A stretch of DNA of 64,000 bases from Prostheceraeus crozeri (Eukaryota > Platyhelminthes > Polycladida > Euryleptidae). The DNA is taken from assembly GCA_907163375.1 (NCBI GenBank), contig CAJQUW010014772.1, positions 62,001-126,000 on the forward strand. The letters are read 5' to 3'. The stretch's first letter is position 1; every line of letters starts with the position of its first letter. Of this stretch, positions 53,040-64,000 are shown piece by piece. The notes under the pieces are model-generated. The model saw nothing but the letters and a program-made list of their open reading frames with translations. It ran no database searches and was not told the DNA's origin. The translations under genes were made by a program, and so were the position numbers.

Positions 53040-53660
53040 TCATAGGCTGTATGCGCTTCTTAACATTCTGGCATTTCTTAGGGCAGAGTATTTATCATCT
53101 CTGCTTTTCAACGTAACACGAACAAGGCGCATTGAGTTCGAGCCTAGTTTCCCTAGCCTCCTAACCTCAGCAATGGAGTCAGCAGGGCATTGCAATACAC
53201 GGAGCACATCGGTACACATATCTTTATCACGTTGCTTTCGGCGTTCGAGATCTCCACTATCCGCTTCGACGAGGTCAGAGATGATAATTTTCCTTTCTCT
53301 ACGTTCACGGTCACGTAATTCTTCAGCCATAGTGTCAATTGCAGGGGGTCCATTGTTACTGTTCCTTAAGTCTTGGATTTCCCGTTGCAAATTTAGTGAT
53401 GTTTGCTTCAAGGATTCGATCTCGGACGTTAGCAAGGACATATTCTGAAGAAAAGGGTCAAGACGTTCTTTGAACTTAGTTTCCAAGAGCGTAGAAAAGT
53501 CGAGCGTTGACAGCTGACAGCACAAGTTAGCTTTGAGCTTCAAAAAGGCATCGAGGAGGTCATTTTTGCTAATAGACTTCTTTTTGGAAATTAGTTCATC
53601 GTTAGTCATGGACAGAATGTCGACAGTAGGAGTGCTAGGCATGGTGTAGGTTAGAAACAC
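53040..53660 (-). CDS. LINE ORF1 protein (coiled coil plus RRM-like), intact frame
   Basis: 206 codons from ATG; a second ATG six codons in (MPSTPTVDILSMTND) may be the real start. Residues about 15-95 form a heptad-like helix (FLQNMSLLTSEIESLKQTSL then NLQREIQDL). Residues about 110-206 (DRERRERKIIISDLVEADSG ... VTLKSRDDKYSALRNARMLR) match the RRM-like region of CR1/Jockey ORF1 proteins, which bind the element's RNA. No stop interrupts it, unlike ORF2. Confidence 0.8.
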   Translation of the reverse strand: MFLTYTMPSTPTVDILSMTNDELISKKKSISKNDLLDAFLKLKANLCCQLSTLDFSTLLETKFKERLDPFLQNMSLLTSEIESLKQTSLNLQREIQDLRNSNNGPPAIDTMAEELRDRERRERKIIISDLVEADSGDLERRKQRDKDMCTDVLRVLQCPADSIAEVRRLGKLGSNSMRLVRVTLKSRDDKYSALRNARMLRSAYSL

Positions 53661-53696
53661 GTGGAGAAGACAAAAAAACAGAAAATAGTTGAGTGA

Positions 53697-53772
53697 GGAG
53701 GGGATCGAACCCTAGTACCTGGTTCTCGACGGTTAGCCAACAAGGCAGTTGGGCCACCGGAGCACTCGCGAG
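53697..53772 (-). repeat. tRNA-like block in the LINE leader
   Basis: Minus strand: box-A-like TGGCCCAACTGCC and a perfect box B GGTTCGATCCC about 45 bp later, within 76 bp. The cloverleaf is imperfect, so it is a tRNA-derived sequence rather than a functional tRNA. It lies 35-40 bp before ORF1. It may be a SINE head or a Pol III-like promoter within the LINE leader. Confidence 0.55.
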
Positions 53773-55053
53773 ATATGAGTCGCACTGCAGTAACTTATTG
53801 GGAGAATAGTGCAGACGATCGAGGTCGTGGCCGACTTCGCGATAAATCAACACACAGCGGCATCTCTCAGCACGACAGTATCGCATGCAGGCAAGGGAGA
53901 GAGAGAGAGAGAGCACAGGCGGATGGTACAATGAATCACAGGCGAAGACGGCTCTGCAGGATGGATGTCGATGTGAGGCAATTGCTTGAGGGACCAAGTC
54001 AAGAGATATAGTAGTGGTTGACTCCCGGAGACAGTGGCGCTACAACCGGCTGGACCAATCACAGAGTCGAAAGTTAGCCAAAAGTATCGTGAAACAGTTC
54101 GGAGTTGGGAGGATCGCAGCACATGAACCACTGGGCGGAAGAAAATGCAAGAGGGCTCAAACGATAGAGTGGCGCATGGCGATGCAGATGAATAAAAAAA
54201 CTCGGGGAACGATGGGGTAGGACCTAAGTTATGCGACAGTAAAGAGTCACGCTCAGGAGCACGACAAAATTTAAACAAATGTTTTATATACGACGCCCGA
54301 TGCAAATTGGTCCTCATTCGTACGTCTCTCGTATGTACAGCTTTAAGTCACTTAGCAAAAATATATGCATTACATACTACTGACAAATAACTTTTTTTCA
54401 GTAAAGCCAGTTATGCATATTTTTTTTGATAGTGTGGTATTTGATTAGATTTATTGTGAAACTAATGCTGTATGTCGTCGTTGCTGCATGCCCATTAACA
54501 TTGACAGGTTAGTTGGTTAGTTCTACTTAATGAACCAAGTTGACTAACGATATTCATTCAAACGATATCTTTTGTGTAACCATTTTGACTTATATATCTC
54601 AAACATAACTATTTTTGCGTTCATGAATTATAGTGTGTTTTTATTGCGGATTGATAATATGCTTAATTCCAAAATTACATAATGCATAATTGTTGATGGT
54701 AGAATACTTATTGGTTATTTATGAAATACCTTAGACTTACATGTATCAAAATCAAATTTGATATTGCAAGTTTGGCTCTTGTACGTCATTATCTCACTAC
54801 TAACAAAACAGTAGCAAGCACCATGCAACATTAGTGTGATCTTTATTAACAAAAAGCCTTAAATCAACATACTTTGGACATAATTTATGCTTCCCTTCAA
54901 CATTGAGCTGGCATGGCTTTAGTATGTACTCGTAAAGCATACCGCAATTGAAATAGCACACGAAAAGCATACAAATGGATACAGAAACCTACCAAAAATA
55001 TTTTGGTATGCATCCTTCGTATCTCATTGGTATTGAGCGATTTATTGTGTAGC

Positions 55054-56058
55054 ATCGTCAGTGCCTGAAATTGGATGGACACGTTCAGTTAGATGTGTAT
55101 TCAGGTGTGCACATTCAGGGATAGCACAAAGTTGTGCAGGGAGCGAGATTTACAGATACATGAAGACCGTCTAATACAGCGCTGTGGCCTTGTGGTAGAG
55201 AGTTCGCTCTACGTCCGTGAGACTTTAGTTCAAACATAGATGGGGTCGAACCTAAGACTTTCAAAAAACGTAAACTCTGCATTCTTGCTAAACACTCAGC
55301 ACAAGGAGAATGAAAATGGGATAAATGACAACACGGTCCGGTGGAAGAAAGGCTCCGTGCCTAATGTACTTCAAAGTAATGTATAAAAAACGCTCATTTA
55401 TTTATTTGTTAAGTCCAATTCGTCGGATTTTGTCCTTCTGCATTGGTGCATTTCAGATTAATTTGACTTTTACATTATTGTTCATTCGTAGCATGCAATC
55501 TTTTGTGAAATGTAATTTGAATCGAGGTTCCAACTCTGTGAATGTTTATATTTCTATGCACTTGGGACAGTTCTCCTACGATGTATTAAAGCTATAGATA
55601 ATGGGCTTGCTGGTAATTGTCGCGAAAGGTAAGCATCTGTTGAAGTATCCTTCCATGACACTCTTATTGCGTTGAAAGCTTTCACATGGAATTGTAAAGA
55701 ATAGCAATTTCTCCCGTTTTCTGGACTAATAGTAGATGTAATGGATAGAGAAGTCATCACACTTTCGACTTGCACTGCTGCGATGCATTGTAAATTCAAA
55801 AATAATGAGCTGGTGTTCTGTTATGTTGTTAGATTTCAAACTTTTCGTTTGCTTCAAATATGTTGTCTTCACAAGGTACTCGTATGTCGTCTATCCGTCT
55901 TTACAAGTATTCTTTGTTTAGAAATTATTGGAATTAGTTTTAACCCATAATTTTTTGTAGGAACTTTGCCACTATATTTTCTAGGTGGTTCTACGACAAA
56001 TTCAAGACTTATCTGACACTTTGCAGCACAATTTTGTATTTCCCCAAATTTGAGAATT
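55054..56058. other. Intergenic, with a weak tRNA-like sequence
   Basis: 55175-55235 has a box-A-like tggccttgtggtagag and a weak box-B-like agttcaaac, perhaps a degraded SINE head. Nothing else recognised. Confidence 0.3.
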
Positions 56059-56065
56059 GTTCTAT

Positions 56066-57891
56066 CATGGACAACTAGAAATCTATGGACTGATCGCAGA
56101 TATCCAAGCAATACCACTGGAGGTCTATTATACCAGAAATCAAGTAATCAAAAACAATTCTACTTCATCAAACTTTATCAAAGATAGATGTATAAAGAAA
56201 GTGAAAAATACCACGCAGCTTTTTTATTTCGCAGTGATTTTCCTCTTTCATGATAGATTCCGAAGATTCCATGTAGAGATTCATTGCTACACAGTTAAAA
56301 AAAACAGACGAAAACACTCCCGAGAGTGTCATAGCCCTTACAACATAAGGTATTCCCTGAAATTACTTTATTTATCAATTCGTCAGTAATACATTCGTTT
56401 TAGAAATTTCACAAAAATACATCTTGATGCATATCGAGGGCCAAAATCTCAGAGGACAGCATTTGGCTATTTTTCATTTTAACAAATAATAAACCAATAT
56501 TTCAAAGAAATGCAATACAAGAATGACTCGGATGACGCAATCCTCCCCTGTTGACTGCATCCTGATATTGTGTAACATTTTTATCTACAGCATCAAACAC
56601 TGGAAATGGAGCTTCAGAATCAGAAACAAGAAGGCGATTGTATTCTGCGCGTTGTTTGCCGACACTTCTTGCAACATAACCCGGAATATAGTACAGAATA
56701 TCCCAATATCCAGAATATCCAGGCTCTTCATCTAATTTAGATATCATCATATTCGATACATAATCTATGTCTTAGTCACATGGAGGTGATTTAACATCGA
56801 AACATTCATGCATCTCGTCAAAAATTAAATTCGAGTACTTCTTTAAAGAAGCAACTTTAATTCGCTCCTTATGCTGCAATTTTTGATCGAGTGACTGCTT
56901 TACGACAAAATTCAACACTACGATGTTTGTCAGAATCAGGATCAGATCCACACAAATAATCTTTCATTGTCGCCACATTTATGTGTCAATATTTTTGCAA
57001 TATATTTCAATAAACGATTCGGTATTACTGTAATTCCAAATAAATGACTTGAGGAATACCTTCTGATTGACCACCTGAGAAAAGAGCGGTGCCTTGCCCG
57101 ATGAAGAAATGTGAAAATTCGCTCTCCTTTGTGATGGCTTTCATTCAGGCAACGTGCATCTCATCGGTGATAGTGATGGAACCAAGAAGCTTTGATATTT
57201 TTTCTACGGCGATCGCGTAAGTCATAACACCGTCTGGTAGTGGGTAAAAACCCACTAGGAATTTCAGCAGTCTTCGCTTTGGGGTTGAGTCTTTCTCAGA
57301 ATTTCGCGATGTAATAGAGTCATTTCTCTGCTTTATAAAATCACTATCAACGAAATGATTAGAGTATAGCTGACTGTGAGGAAAATCGTTCCGATTTTTG
57401 CGATTTAACCAATTCTTTAAAATGCATGGATCTTTCGGGAATCGAGGGAAAGCAATTGCATTGTCAGTCAAATTTGTTGAGGCAGAACCACCATCACAGC
57501 CCACTGCTACGCACTTGTTAACAATTTCTGCGATGTTATACTGATTCTGTTTGTTATCAAAGCAATGTTTCTGATATTAAAAATTTCACAGCAGAATTTG
57601 TCTATGGATTTCCATGGCTTGATCATCATAGCTTTTAACATTGCATTATAGCCATAGAAATTAGCAATACCATAGAAAGTCTGCTTATTTGATTATGGAT
57701 TATAGCAGTCTTTGCTTTGACATTTTACAACTTAAAAGATGTCTATGTGTAAGATGAAATCATAGTCGCTAAATAATTTATAGGAAGCTATGTAAAATTG
57801 TCATTGTTAGATCATAGACCTCCAGTGGTATTGGAAATTTGATAAATTGCCTCAGCGATCAGTCCAGGTGATAGTATTCTAGCTGTCCATG
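56066..57891 (-). mobile_element. THAP/P-element-type transposon with ends
   Basis: Sub-terminal and terminal inverted sequences (CATGGACAACTAGAA at 56066; TTCTAGCTGTCCATG ending 57891; inner tggactgatcgc and aataccactggaggtctat pairs) are flanked by gttctat on both sides (56059-56065, 57892-57898). The minus strand encodes a THAP zinc finger and a P-type transposase tail. Length 1826 bp; the central catalytic region is deleted. Confidence 0.8.
56502..57530 (-). pseudogene. THAP-domain transposase, internally deleted
   Basis: Minus strand from 57530: NKCVAVGCDGGSASTNLTDN, AIAFPRFPKDPCILKNWLNR, NRNDFPHSQLYSNHFVDSDF. This is a THAP C2CH finger (C..GC, F.RFP.D......W, S.HF), with one zinc ligand altered (LYSNHF instead of LCS.HF). 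At 56750-56502 it ends with ILYYIPGYVARSVGKQRAEY, RLLVSDSEAP and NRGGLRHPSH, the C-terminal signature of P-element/THAP9-like transposases. The RNase-H core between them is missing. Confidence 0.82.
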
Positions 57892-57899
57892 GTTCTATA

Positions 57900-59425
57900 A
57901 TGACAAAGCATTTTATAGAAAAATTCAATTAAATTTTACTGTCCAATATAATCACTGGTGAAGCTTCAATATTTAAGAAAATGTTTTTAAACTGAACGTT
58001 TTCTGTCTATTTGAGGGATAAGTAAAAATCGAGCATAAATCGAACTCCAGCCATAGCATGGAATCAAGAGGTTGATTAAGCAGCACGCACGATATCCTGC
58101 GTGTAATCAGATGTGTGCACTTCAATATATCTAGGTTGGGTTAAACCTAGACAATCATCAGATTGTCTATATCAATATCAGAGACAATATCAGAGACAAT
58201 ATCAGAATGCATTACAATAAATGACTGAAATATACGATATCAATTTTTTTAAAATGTTTGTTTAGTAAAATCAGCGACATATACACAACCCTATGTGATA
58301 GAAATACGGACATTTTCAAGAAAGTGATCATGAGATTTATAAAGCAAGCTGCAATTGGCGCAAAGCGTGAATATCATCCTTGACCATCCTTGGTAGTGAG
58401 CGCTAGACATTCTAAGTCAGTCATTTCGATGAAGATTCATAATCTTGAATCTTGCACCTTTTTGGGAAAAGTGCCAAGATTGCGCAGATTACAGACTACA
58501 TGACAGGACTTGACAAGAGAATTCCATCAATCGATTAGGATTGAATTTCAATTTTGATATAACATTCTCTTTGGTTGATGGATCGGATGTAAGAGCAGTC
58601 TATTCGAATTAGGAGAAGTATACTGGAAATGCTCCACTAAAGCATTTACGAAGCAAATCAGAGGGCGAATTCATTTTGTTTCAGACCCAGATTTCCTATT
58701 ATTTATATTAAATGAAAATGGACATATAATTGTGACAATTCCAAACATGTAGGCCCATCAAGTAAAGAAAACACGAGTTAGATAAAAATGATAAAAGGAA
58801 AGGGTATTAGTATAATTTCAATAACACGAACGTTCTTAGAAGCATTTATAGCCTATGTTTCTGTTAAATTTATAGCCGGAAAATTAATTGACTCCCAGTT
58901 TGAATGTACTCACATTGATGCCTACTTCTACTGACAGTGACTGTCGTAGGCAGACTATTTTCCAACTAACTTGGCTGCATTATAGGTTTATAAGTTGCTC
59001 AGGACATTACTGTTATGCAGAAAATCTGTTTTTGTGGCTTACTTCAGACATACAAAACAATGCATTGGACGTATTGATCAAACTTTCAATCAACACAAAG
59101 TTGGATTTTGGCCTACAGTGACTGTTGATCCTACTTGCATGTTTTCTGTACGCCTCAATAGAAGAAGTGTCGTGCCGCTGTGCTCCATGTGAAACCTTTC
59201 AACATCCCCCTTTTCGTTTTTTGTGATCTGTAGTCACACACATTTAGCTAGTGAGACGACTCAGAGACTTTCACTTTATTTCAACTGCAATAGCCTATTT
59301 GTATGTAGGTTACTGGCTAATGAATTCATAGCTATGACAGTTATGTCGCTATACCTTCTTGTAGTAGAAAAATCAACCACAAATATGAAAAGTGAAATGT
59401 GATATTGATTAGTGCTTCAAATTTT
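57900..59425. other. Intergenic, nothing recognised
   Basis: Short direct repeats of atcagagacaat near 58178-58205. The 77-codon open frame at 58888-59121 has no domain. Confidence 0.35.
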
Positions 59426-59435
59426 ATTGTCGTTC

Positions 59436-59511
59436 GTCGATGGCTCAGCTGATAGAGCGTTGGCCTAGATTGCCAGAGGTCGGTGATTCAAATCCACCAA
59501 GACGCACAGTT
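59436..59511 (+). repeat. tRNA-like sequence (SINE head or tRNA pseudogene)
   Basis: Box A TGGCTCAGCTGATAGAG, an anticodon-arm-like ttggc-ctagatt-gccag, and box B-like GTGATTCAAATCC. The T stem has a mismatch and the acceptor stem pairs for only about four bases (cgtc with gacg), so a functional tRNA is unlikely. Confidence 0.55.
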
Positions 59512-59514
59512 ATT

Positions 59515-60385
59515 TTCCGTCTGTTGAATTATCTCACATGAAGTCCTGATTTCTTCATTTCGAACATCATGTTTTCTAGATGTAGATCGATATTTCTTGC
59601 AGTTTTTATGAGTCAGTGATCCTGGAGTCGCATACCTTGGTCAGTACAACTGTTAAGACAACAGTTATGAAGTATTGACCTTATTCATGCGGTTGGTCTT
59701 TTTCGATAATTAGACATGGAAGGCTATCATAATCGATAATCATTAGCACATTCAATAGGAAAGTACACGTTTCTGCCCACACGCACGAAATCCTGTGTGC
59801 CTGATCTGGCCAAACTATAGGTCGCTAGCTTTTGAAAATTTGTGGATGCATTTGATAAGTTATCGGAAGCACTTCCCTAAAACGACGCTTCAATGTGCTT
59901 AAAATAAAGATTTGGGCGTTGATGAGTTTTCATGGAAAACTTCACTTATTGTCCAAGCAGGAATGTAAATTAATGTTGACATACGAAAAGTGCGTGTATA
60001 TAGTGCAGCCACACTTGTAAACGGATAAGAATTTCCTGATGGGGATGGGCCCAGTCTGATCAGCCCGCATCAAATGTTAATTCTCATCTTTTTTCATCGA
60101 TTTCTCTGAATACGCTTGTATGCAATAAGTGGAATTATGAATTTTTTATGAAGTGTAACGACTGGAAAAATTATCATCGAATACATAACTACTGATGGGC
60201 TACGCGCAACAACCAAATGACCACATCTGCAGAATGCAAGGAAAGAATTATGTCTCTTGACAATTGATAAAGGAAGAAAAGGACTGTTGTGGAGCGTCGT
60301 AGATAGTAATAATAGTGGTGTATATTTTCATCAGAAATGGAAATCATAGTTACAAATAGATGATAATTTCAAATATGACATGTAC
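59515..60385. other. Intergenic, nothing recognised
   Basis: No coding or mobile-element motif identified. Confidence 0.35.
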
Positions 60386-60394
60386 AAAAAATGT

Positions 60395-60780
60395 TTGAAA
60401 TTACATAAAGTCACAAATGAATGAAAAACTAGAAAGTAAGTTGCTGGTAAGCGATGTGGACATTTCACAGTTCATGAGTGAAGACTCAAACGGAAAGACA
60501 GAGGATTTTACCTTCCTATAATTACAGAGAGGCAGTCTATAGTGGGAAGAGTAATGAAGCCTCTTAGGTAAATACTTATGAAGAAGGTGACCATTGTTCT
60601 TTGAAATCTTCTTGAACAATCTCTTGCTTATTTCAAATCGTCTCTCACGAAGATCTTGTGCAGATAATGATTCATCCTTGCCATACTGATCACTCGCGAT
60701 AATTTTTATTGCTCTCTTCTGCATTCGGTTGATTTTACTCTCCAACATTTTTGGCAAAGCTACGAAAACCGGACAGGCGA
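60395..60780 (-). mobile_element. LINE relic, RT C-terminal end
   Basis: Minus strand: LPKMLESKINRMQKRAIKII, LRERRFEISKRLFKKISKNN and HLLHKYLPKRL. This is the Le.iQkRa..iI ... L..RR......F.ki......L...LP ending of CR1-like RTs. Only the last 120 codons remain. Confidence 0.75.
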
Positions 60781-60949
60781 TGCAAATAATTAGTAATCGC
60801 GGAGAACTCTAGATCCCTATGTAGGCTACATAATAAATATAAAAGCCTAAATTTTGACATAATGAAATGTCGTTCAGGGCTCAGCTTTGTTTGACTACCG
60901 CCGCACATTGACTTAATGACTTAATATCAACTGACTGATGACAAGATGT

Positions 60950-61460
60950 CCCCCTATAAGTGGCAGACAAAACCAGTCTTAAGACTTTGAAGACTACCAA
61001 AACTGCGAACTTCTTTCATAGAAAAGACAGAATGCCTATTGGTCTCTCCTCAAATGTCATTTACAATTTTCTTGTGAACACTGTCCAAAGTGTTACATTG
61101 ATGAGACCACTAGGCATTTGCAAACTAGAATTAACGAATGAATATTCAGAATTAACGAACACATCAAAGGTCGCCCCCTGCCAACTGAAATCACCTTGCA
61201 TAACCATGTGAACGATAATTCCGCTTTCTCTGTCATTGCCCGAACGAATAATACACGTATCGCAGAATCCGTACTCATTGCCGCTACTGACAGGTCTTCA
61301 TTGTTAAACAGTAACTGTTTTTACGTTTATAGTTTTCTATTGGACTAAATTTTCTCTTCTTTTGATGACTGATTTATTTTAACGTGTGCTTTTATATTTA
61401 AACCACTGACGAAGAAGACATTGTCTTTGAAATTGCAATTTGGTCGTAAATAAAGGATGA
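60950..61460 (+). mobile_element. Penelope-like fragment: GIY-YIG end and hammerhead-like 3' region
   Basis: Plus strand: KDRMPIGLSSNVIYNF, then in a second frame CEHCPKCYIDETTRHLQTRI and EHIKGRPLPTEITLHNHVND, matching the Penelope GIY-YIG endonuclease (NViY...C..C...YI.ETTRhL.tRi.EH). The 3' part carries CTGACGA (61406), GAAA (61429) and GTC (61443), spaced as in a hammerhead ribozyme. Fossil copy, 5'-truncated. Confidence 0.72.
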
Positions 61461-64000
61461 TAGAATGAAGCAAAGTTCTCCGAAGCGCCTGGGCTCAATA
61501 TGTTACGAGGCTAAAGCTCATTAAACAAAATTTAATTTATTGTATACTGTAATCCACATTGAACATCATTAATGTTCTAACTCAATTTCAGGACCCAACA
61601 GGTATCCCAAAATCTCTCTCTAAACTTGGCGAGCGCAATGAAAGCTGCCTGATAGTAGCAGATTTTTTGTGTCGCAAATGAGCCATAAAAAAGCTGACAC
61701 AGAACAATTCTTCAAAGTGTGAAGCAGGCCATTTTTTAGGGAAAATAGACTGCGTGAGCAAATTTGCATGATTGTCTATCATTCTTTACAAAAGGCGTCC
61801 TTGATTATCACAGCATGCATGAGAAATCTTATGTTTTCCACACGATATTGCATCCTTGTAGTATGCATAAGTATAAATATGACTTTATCAAAAGCAGAAA
61901 ACGTAATTCAGCAAAAATAAATTTCTGACTTGACAGGCCTACACAGTAATTATATTAGCACACGCATTTTTGATAAATGACTAAAATGCCTTTCGAAACG
62001 CTTGAGCAACATATGGGCTTCATACATATCTCTCGTACCTTTATTTTGCAGCATTCAATGCCATTAGATGCACTCAGCACGAATCATTTCTAAAGTTATG
62101 AATTGTTTTGCATGACTTTCTCAACCTATATGCTTAAATAACTCAAAGAATTTGTAACAGAAAATAAAGGTCACTCATTGACTAAATACCTGTTACAAAG
62201 GATGCACTATTTCACGTGTATTGCGATTAAATGATATCAGTTGATATTATACAGATTATCACTGAATTGATGAACTCAAACCTCATTCTCTTAGAAAAGT
62301 AAAGAATTCCATGCCTGTAGAATTTGAGAAGAAACTTTTTTCTTATCACACGAAAAATTTGTAACACCAATCGCTGCTTTTAATTTTGTATGTAATTAAA
62401 GCTGTGTTTCTTCATTTTTTCTATGCAAAATCATGATGTCAGGTGCATGCCGAAAAATTAATATGCAGTCAAGACACAATTGTGGATTCCCATTCTTTTG
62501 AAGCATCGTTCGAATGCAATTTGCTGAACTCCTCTTCGATGGAATGAATTATGTTAACATACAGACTTCAAAACAGTCACTAAGATGAAATCTCTACAAC
62601 TACATACAAAAAAATATATTTTTTGTGTCATTCCGAAATTTATACTCTTTGCATTATCCCGAAAATCTGCATTATATTACTGCTAAATTTATCAAGTAAG
62701 CTTATCCTTTTTAGTATGCGGTGATGGCCGCGCATAGTAAATTTCATATTGTTTATAAAATCATGCGTTTTTTCCGAATTATCTTATTGCATCTTATTTA
62801 AAGTTGAAAAGCAACAAGCAACAAGTCGTGCCACGTCATACATTGATATCGTGCAAGATATCCTGCAAGGTATGTGCCAATTTATAATTATTTGAAATTG
62901 GTCAGCAAGAAATTAGTTGCTCAGTTACTTGCTGTGTGGGATCTTAACATACAGTGTTTGGCTGTATGACTCGTAGCTTGCTCAATTTATGAGTGTAAAT
63001 GGAAACGAATTAACTAAATAATAATGATTGTGAAGAACTCTATCTCTCGTAGAATATGATGCAAAAGTATGCGCGAGTAAAAGAAAATACGAGTAGACTA
63101 ACGTCAGACATTTCGGGTTCGGGGCCCTGGTCAACGAGAGAATTATAAGTTAAGCATTGAATTAAAAGCTGCTAGCCATTGGCTGAAGGCTTGGAACTGT
63201 GCAATGTCTGGCGCTGTTTTACATGCATATATATTTTTTCCGTAACTTATTCAACATATTAACTTCGGAAGAGAACATTGTAGTCCTCGCACCTCCTGAT
63301 ACAGCATTTTTTATAAATAACTACTTCATGGTAGTGAAATTTGATTGTAAAAAGTACAACTTTGACTACGCCTGCCAACATTGACATTCATTCCTTTTCA
63401 GTTAAAAAATTTCTTTTCGTCTCTAATTTCACTTTGCAATTCTTTATGATTACACAACATTACACGAGTCATTTCTCTGCAGAGTTATGAAGTATTTGAT
63501 ATCATATCAAACGCTTTGACTGTCTGTAGCCTATATGAAGATCTGGTATCGTATTATAGGTTGGCAAAATTTCTGTGCAGATGTATACGTGAAATATACA
63601 TGAATGATATGCAACCTAGTACTAAACGTTACATTTTTCTGTATTGAAATTATCTGATGGGTGTCACTACATTAAAGAAGTCGGCTGTTTTTTTATTCTG
63701 ATAGAGAGTTTTTTTCATACCGTGCCATCAATTAAAAAACTGATAGGGAAGTGTGTGTGACTTTCATATTTTAGATCAGTCTAATCGCTAAACTACTTCC
63801 AAAATGAGACTAATAGCTATCTCACGATCGGAGCTACAGGCGAGTCGACTGCAGCTCTAAACTTCCGCCTCCACCCTCAGCCTAGTCCTTCCACCCTCGG
63901 GGTACCTGCTAGTTTCTTCGACTGTCAAAGTTGTTACTTTTGACACTACTCGTAGACAGGTCATCCGAACGAAGGGGAGATTCTATGTAGGGAGGAATAA
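61461..64000. other. Intergenic to window end, nothing firm
   Basis: AT-rich with no open frame above 64 codons that shows a domain. A GC-richer, C-rich patch lies at 63860-63920 near the right edge. Confidence 0.35.

Larger units (their letters stand above)
50300..54277 (-). mobile_element. Nearly full-length LINE (CR1/Jockey group)
   Basis: Minus strand, in order: 5' leader with a GA run and a tRNA-like block, ORF1, EEP endonuclease, reverse transcriptase, C-terminal domain and a short 3' end. About 4 kb, inserted into TIR element copy C. ORF1 is whole; ORF2 is broken by several stops and frame changes. Because domains from ORF1 to RT are all present, this is the youngest-looking LINE of the window. 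Confidence 0.88.
50056..55049 (-). mobile_element. CACTGTAAATCG TIR element, copy C, split by a LINE
   Basis: Inverted relative to copies A and B. Left end CACTGCAAATCG at 50056, right end GAGCGATTTATTGTG at 55049, TA at both flanks. The outer parts 50056-50299 and 54278-55049 match copies A and B end to end, so the middle 4 kb is a later insertion. Part of the break site (ttttta-tgagag against ttttatatacga) is duplicated. Confidence 0.85.

Noticed and set aside
59436-59511. Functional tRNA gene (anticodon AGA)
   Set aside because: Acceptor and T stems are mispaired, and a serine tRNA should have a long variable arm, which is absent.
1-64000. CRISPR array, operon or prokaryotic gene cluster
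   Set aside because: No regularly spaced repeats and no ribosome-binding sites; introns and animal transposons show a eukaryotic genome.

Overview
This 64-kb window is AT-rich animal (metazoan) nuclear DNA. Three things show this: GT-AG introns with polypyrimidine acceptors, one long split gene for an extracellular-domain/7TM receptor, and dense transposon wreckage from families typical of marine invertebrates (Penelope-like elements, CR1/Jockey-type LINEs, hAT, piggyBac, P-element/THAP, Harbinger MITEs). The phylum cannot be fixed from sequence alone; a lophotrochozoan, echinoderm, hemichordate or amphioxus would all fit.

The host content I can support is one plus-strand gene running from before the window to 47871. 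Seven exons (2704-2831, 20439-20514, 20613-20725, 26336-26573, 33673-33801, 44058-44285, 46871-47871) join in consistent reading phase to give at least 636 residues. In order these are a divergent C-type-lectin-like domain with four cysteines in the canonical arrangement, a kringle with all six cysteines, and a rhodopsin-class (class A) seven-transmembrane receptor. CTLD-kringle-7TM is an architecture I do not know from described receptor families and is the main discovery here. Both extracellular modules are bounded by phase-1 introns, the signature of exon shuffling. The 5' end, including any signal peptide, lies outside the window or was not recognised.

The introns and the 3' flank are mostly mobile elements, several nested. 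(i) A Penelope-like element in intron 4 holds a TTAA-flanked piggyBac (27255-30218), which in turn holds a 723-bp foldback element (28530-29252). (ii) A TA-flanked TIR element (50056-55049) is split by an almost complete LINE (about 50300-54277). (iii) A LINE relic (40070-41970) is split by another copy of the TA element (40870-41877). Single elements with clean ends and target duplications include hAT types at 4564-5048, 6667-7267, 9630-10474 and 43144-43832, a Harbinger-type MITE at 24088-24608 and a THAP/P-type element at 56066-57891. Exon 4 of the receptor sits in a gap of about 325 bp between the 3' end of a hAT and the start of a Penelope arm.

The last 16 kb, after the receptor's polyadenylation signal (48084), has LINE, THAP and Penelope relics and two tRNA-like sequences, but no further host gene that I can support. 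All calls rest on reading the sequence and recalling family motifs; no alignment or database search was run.
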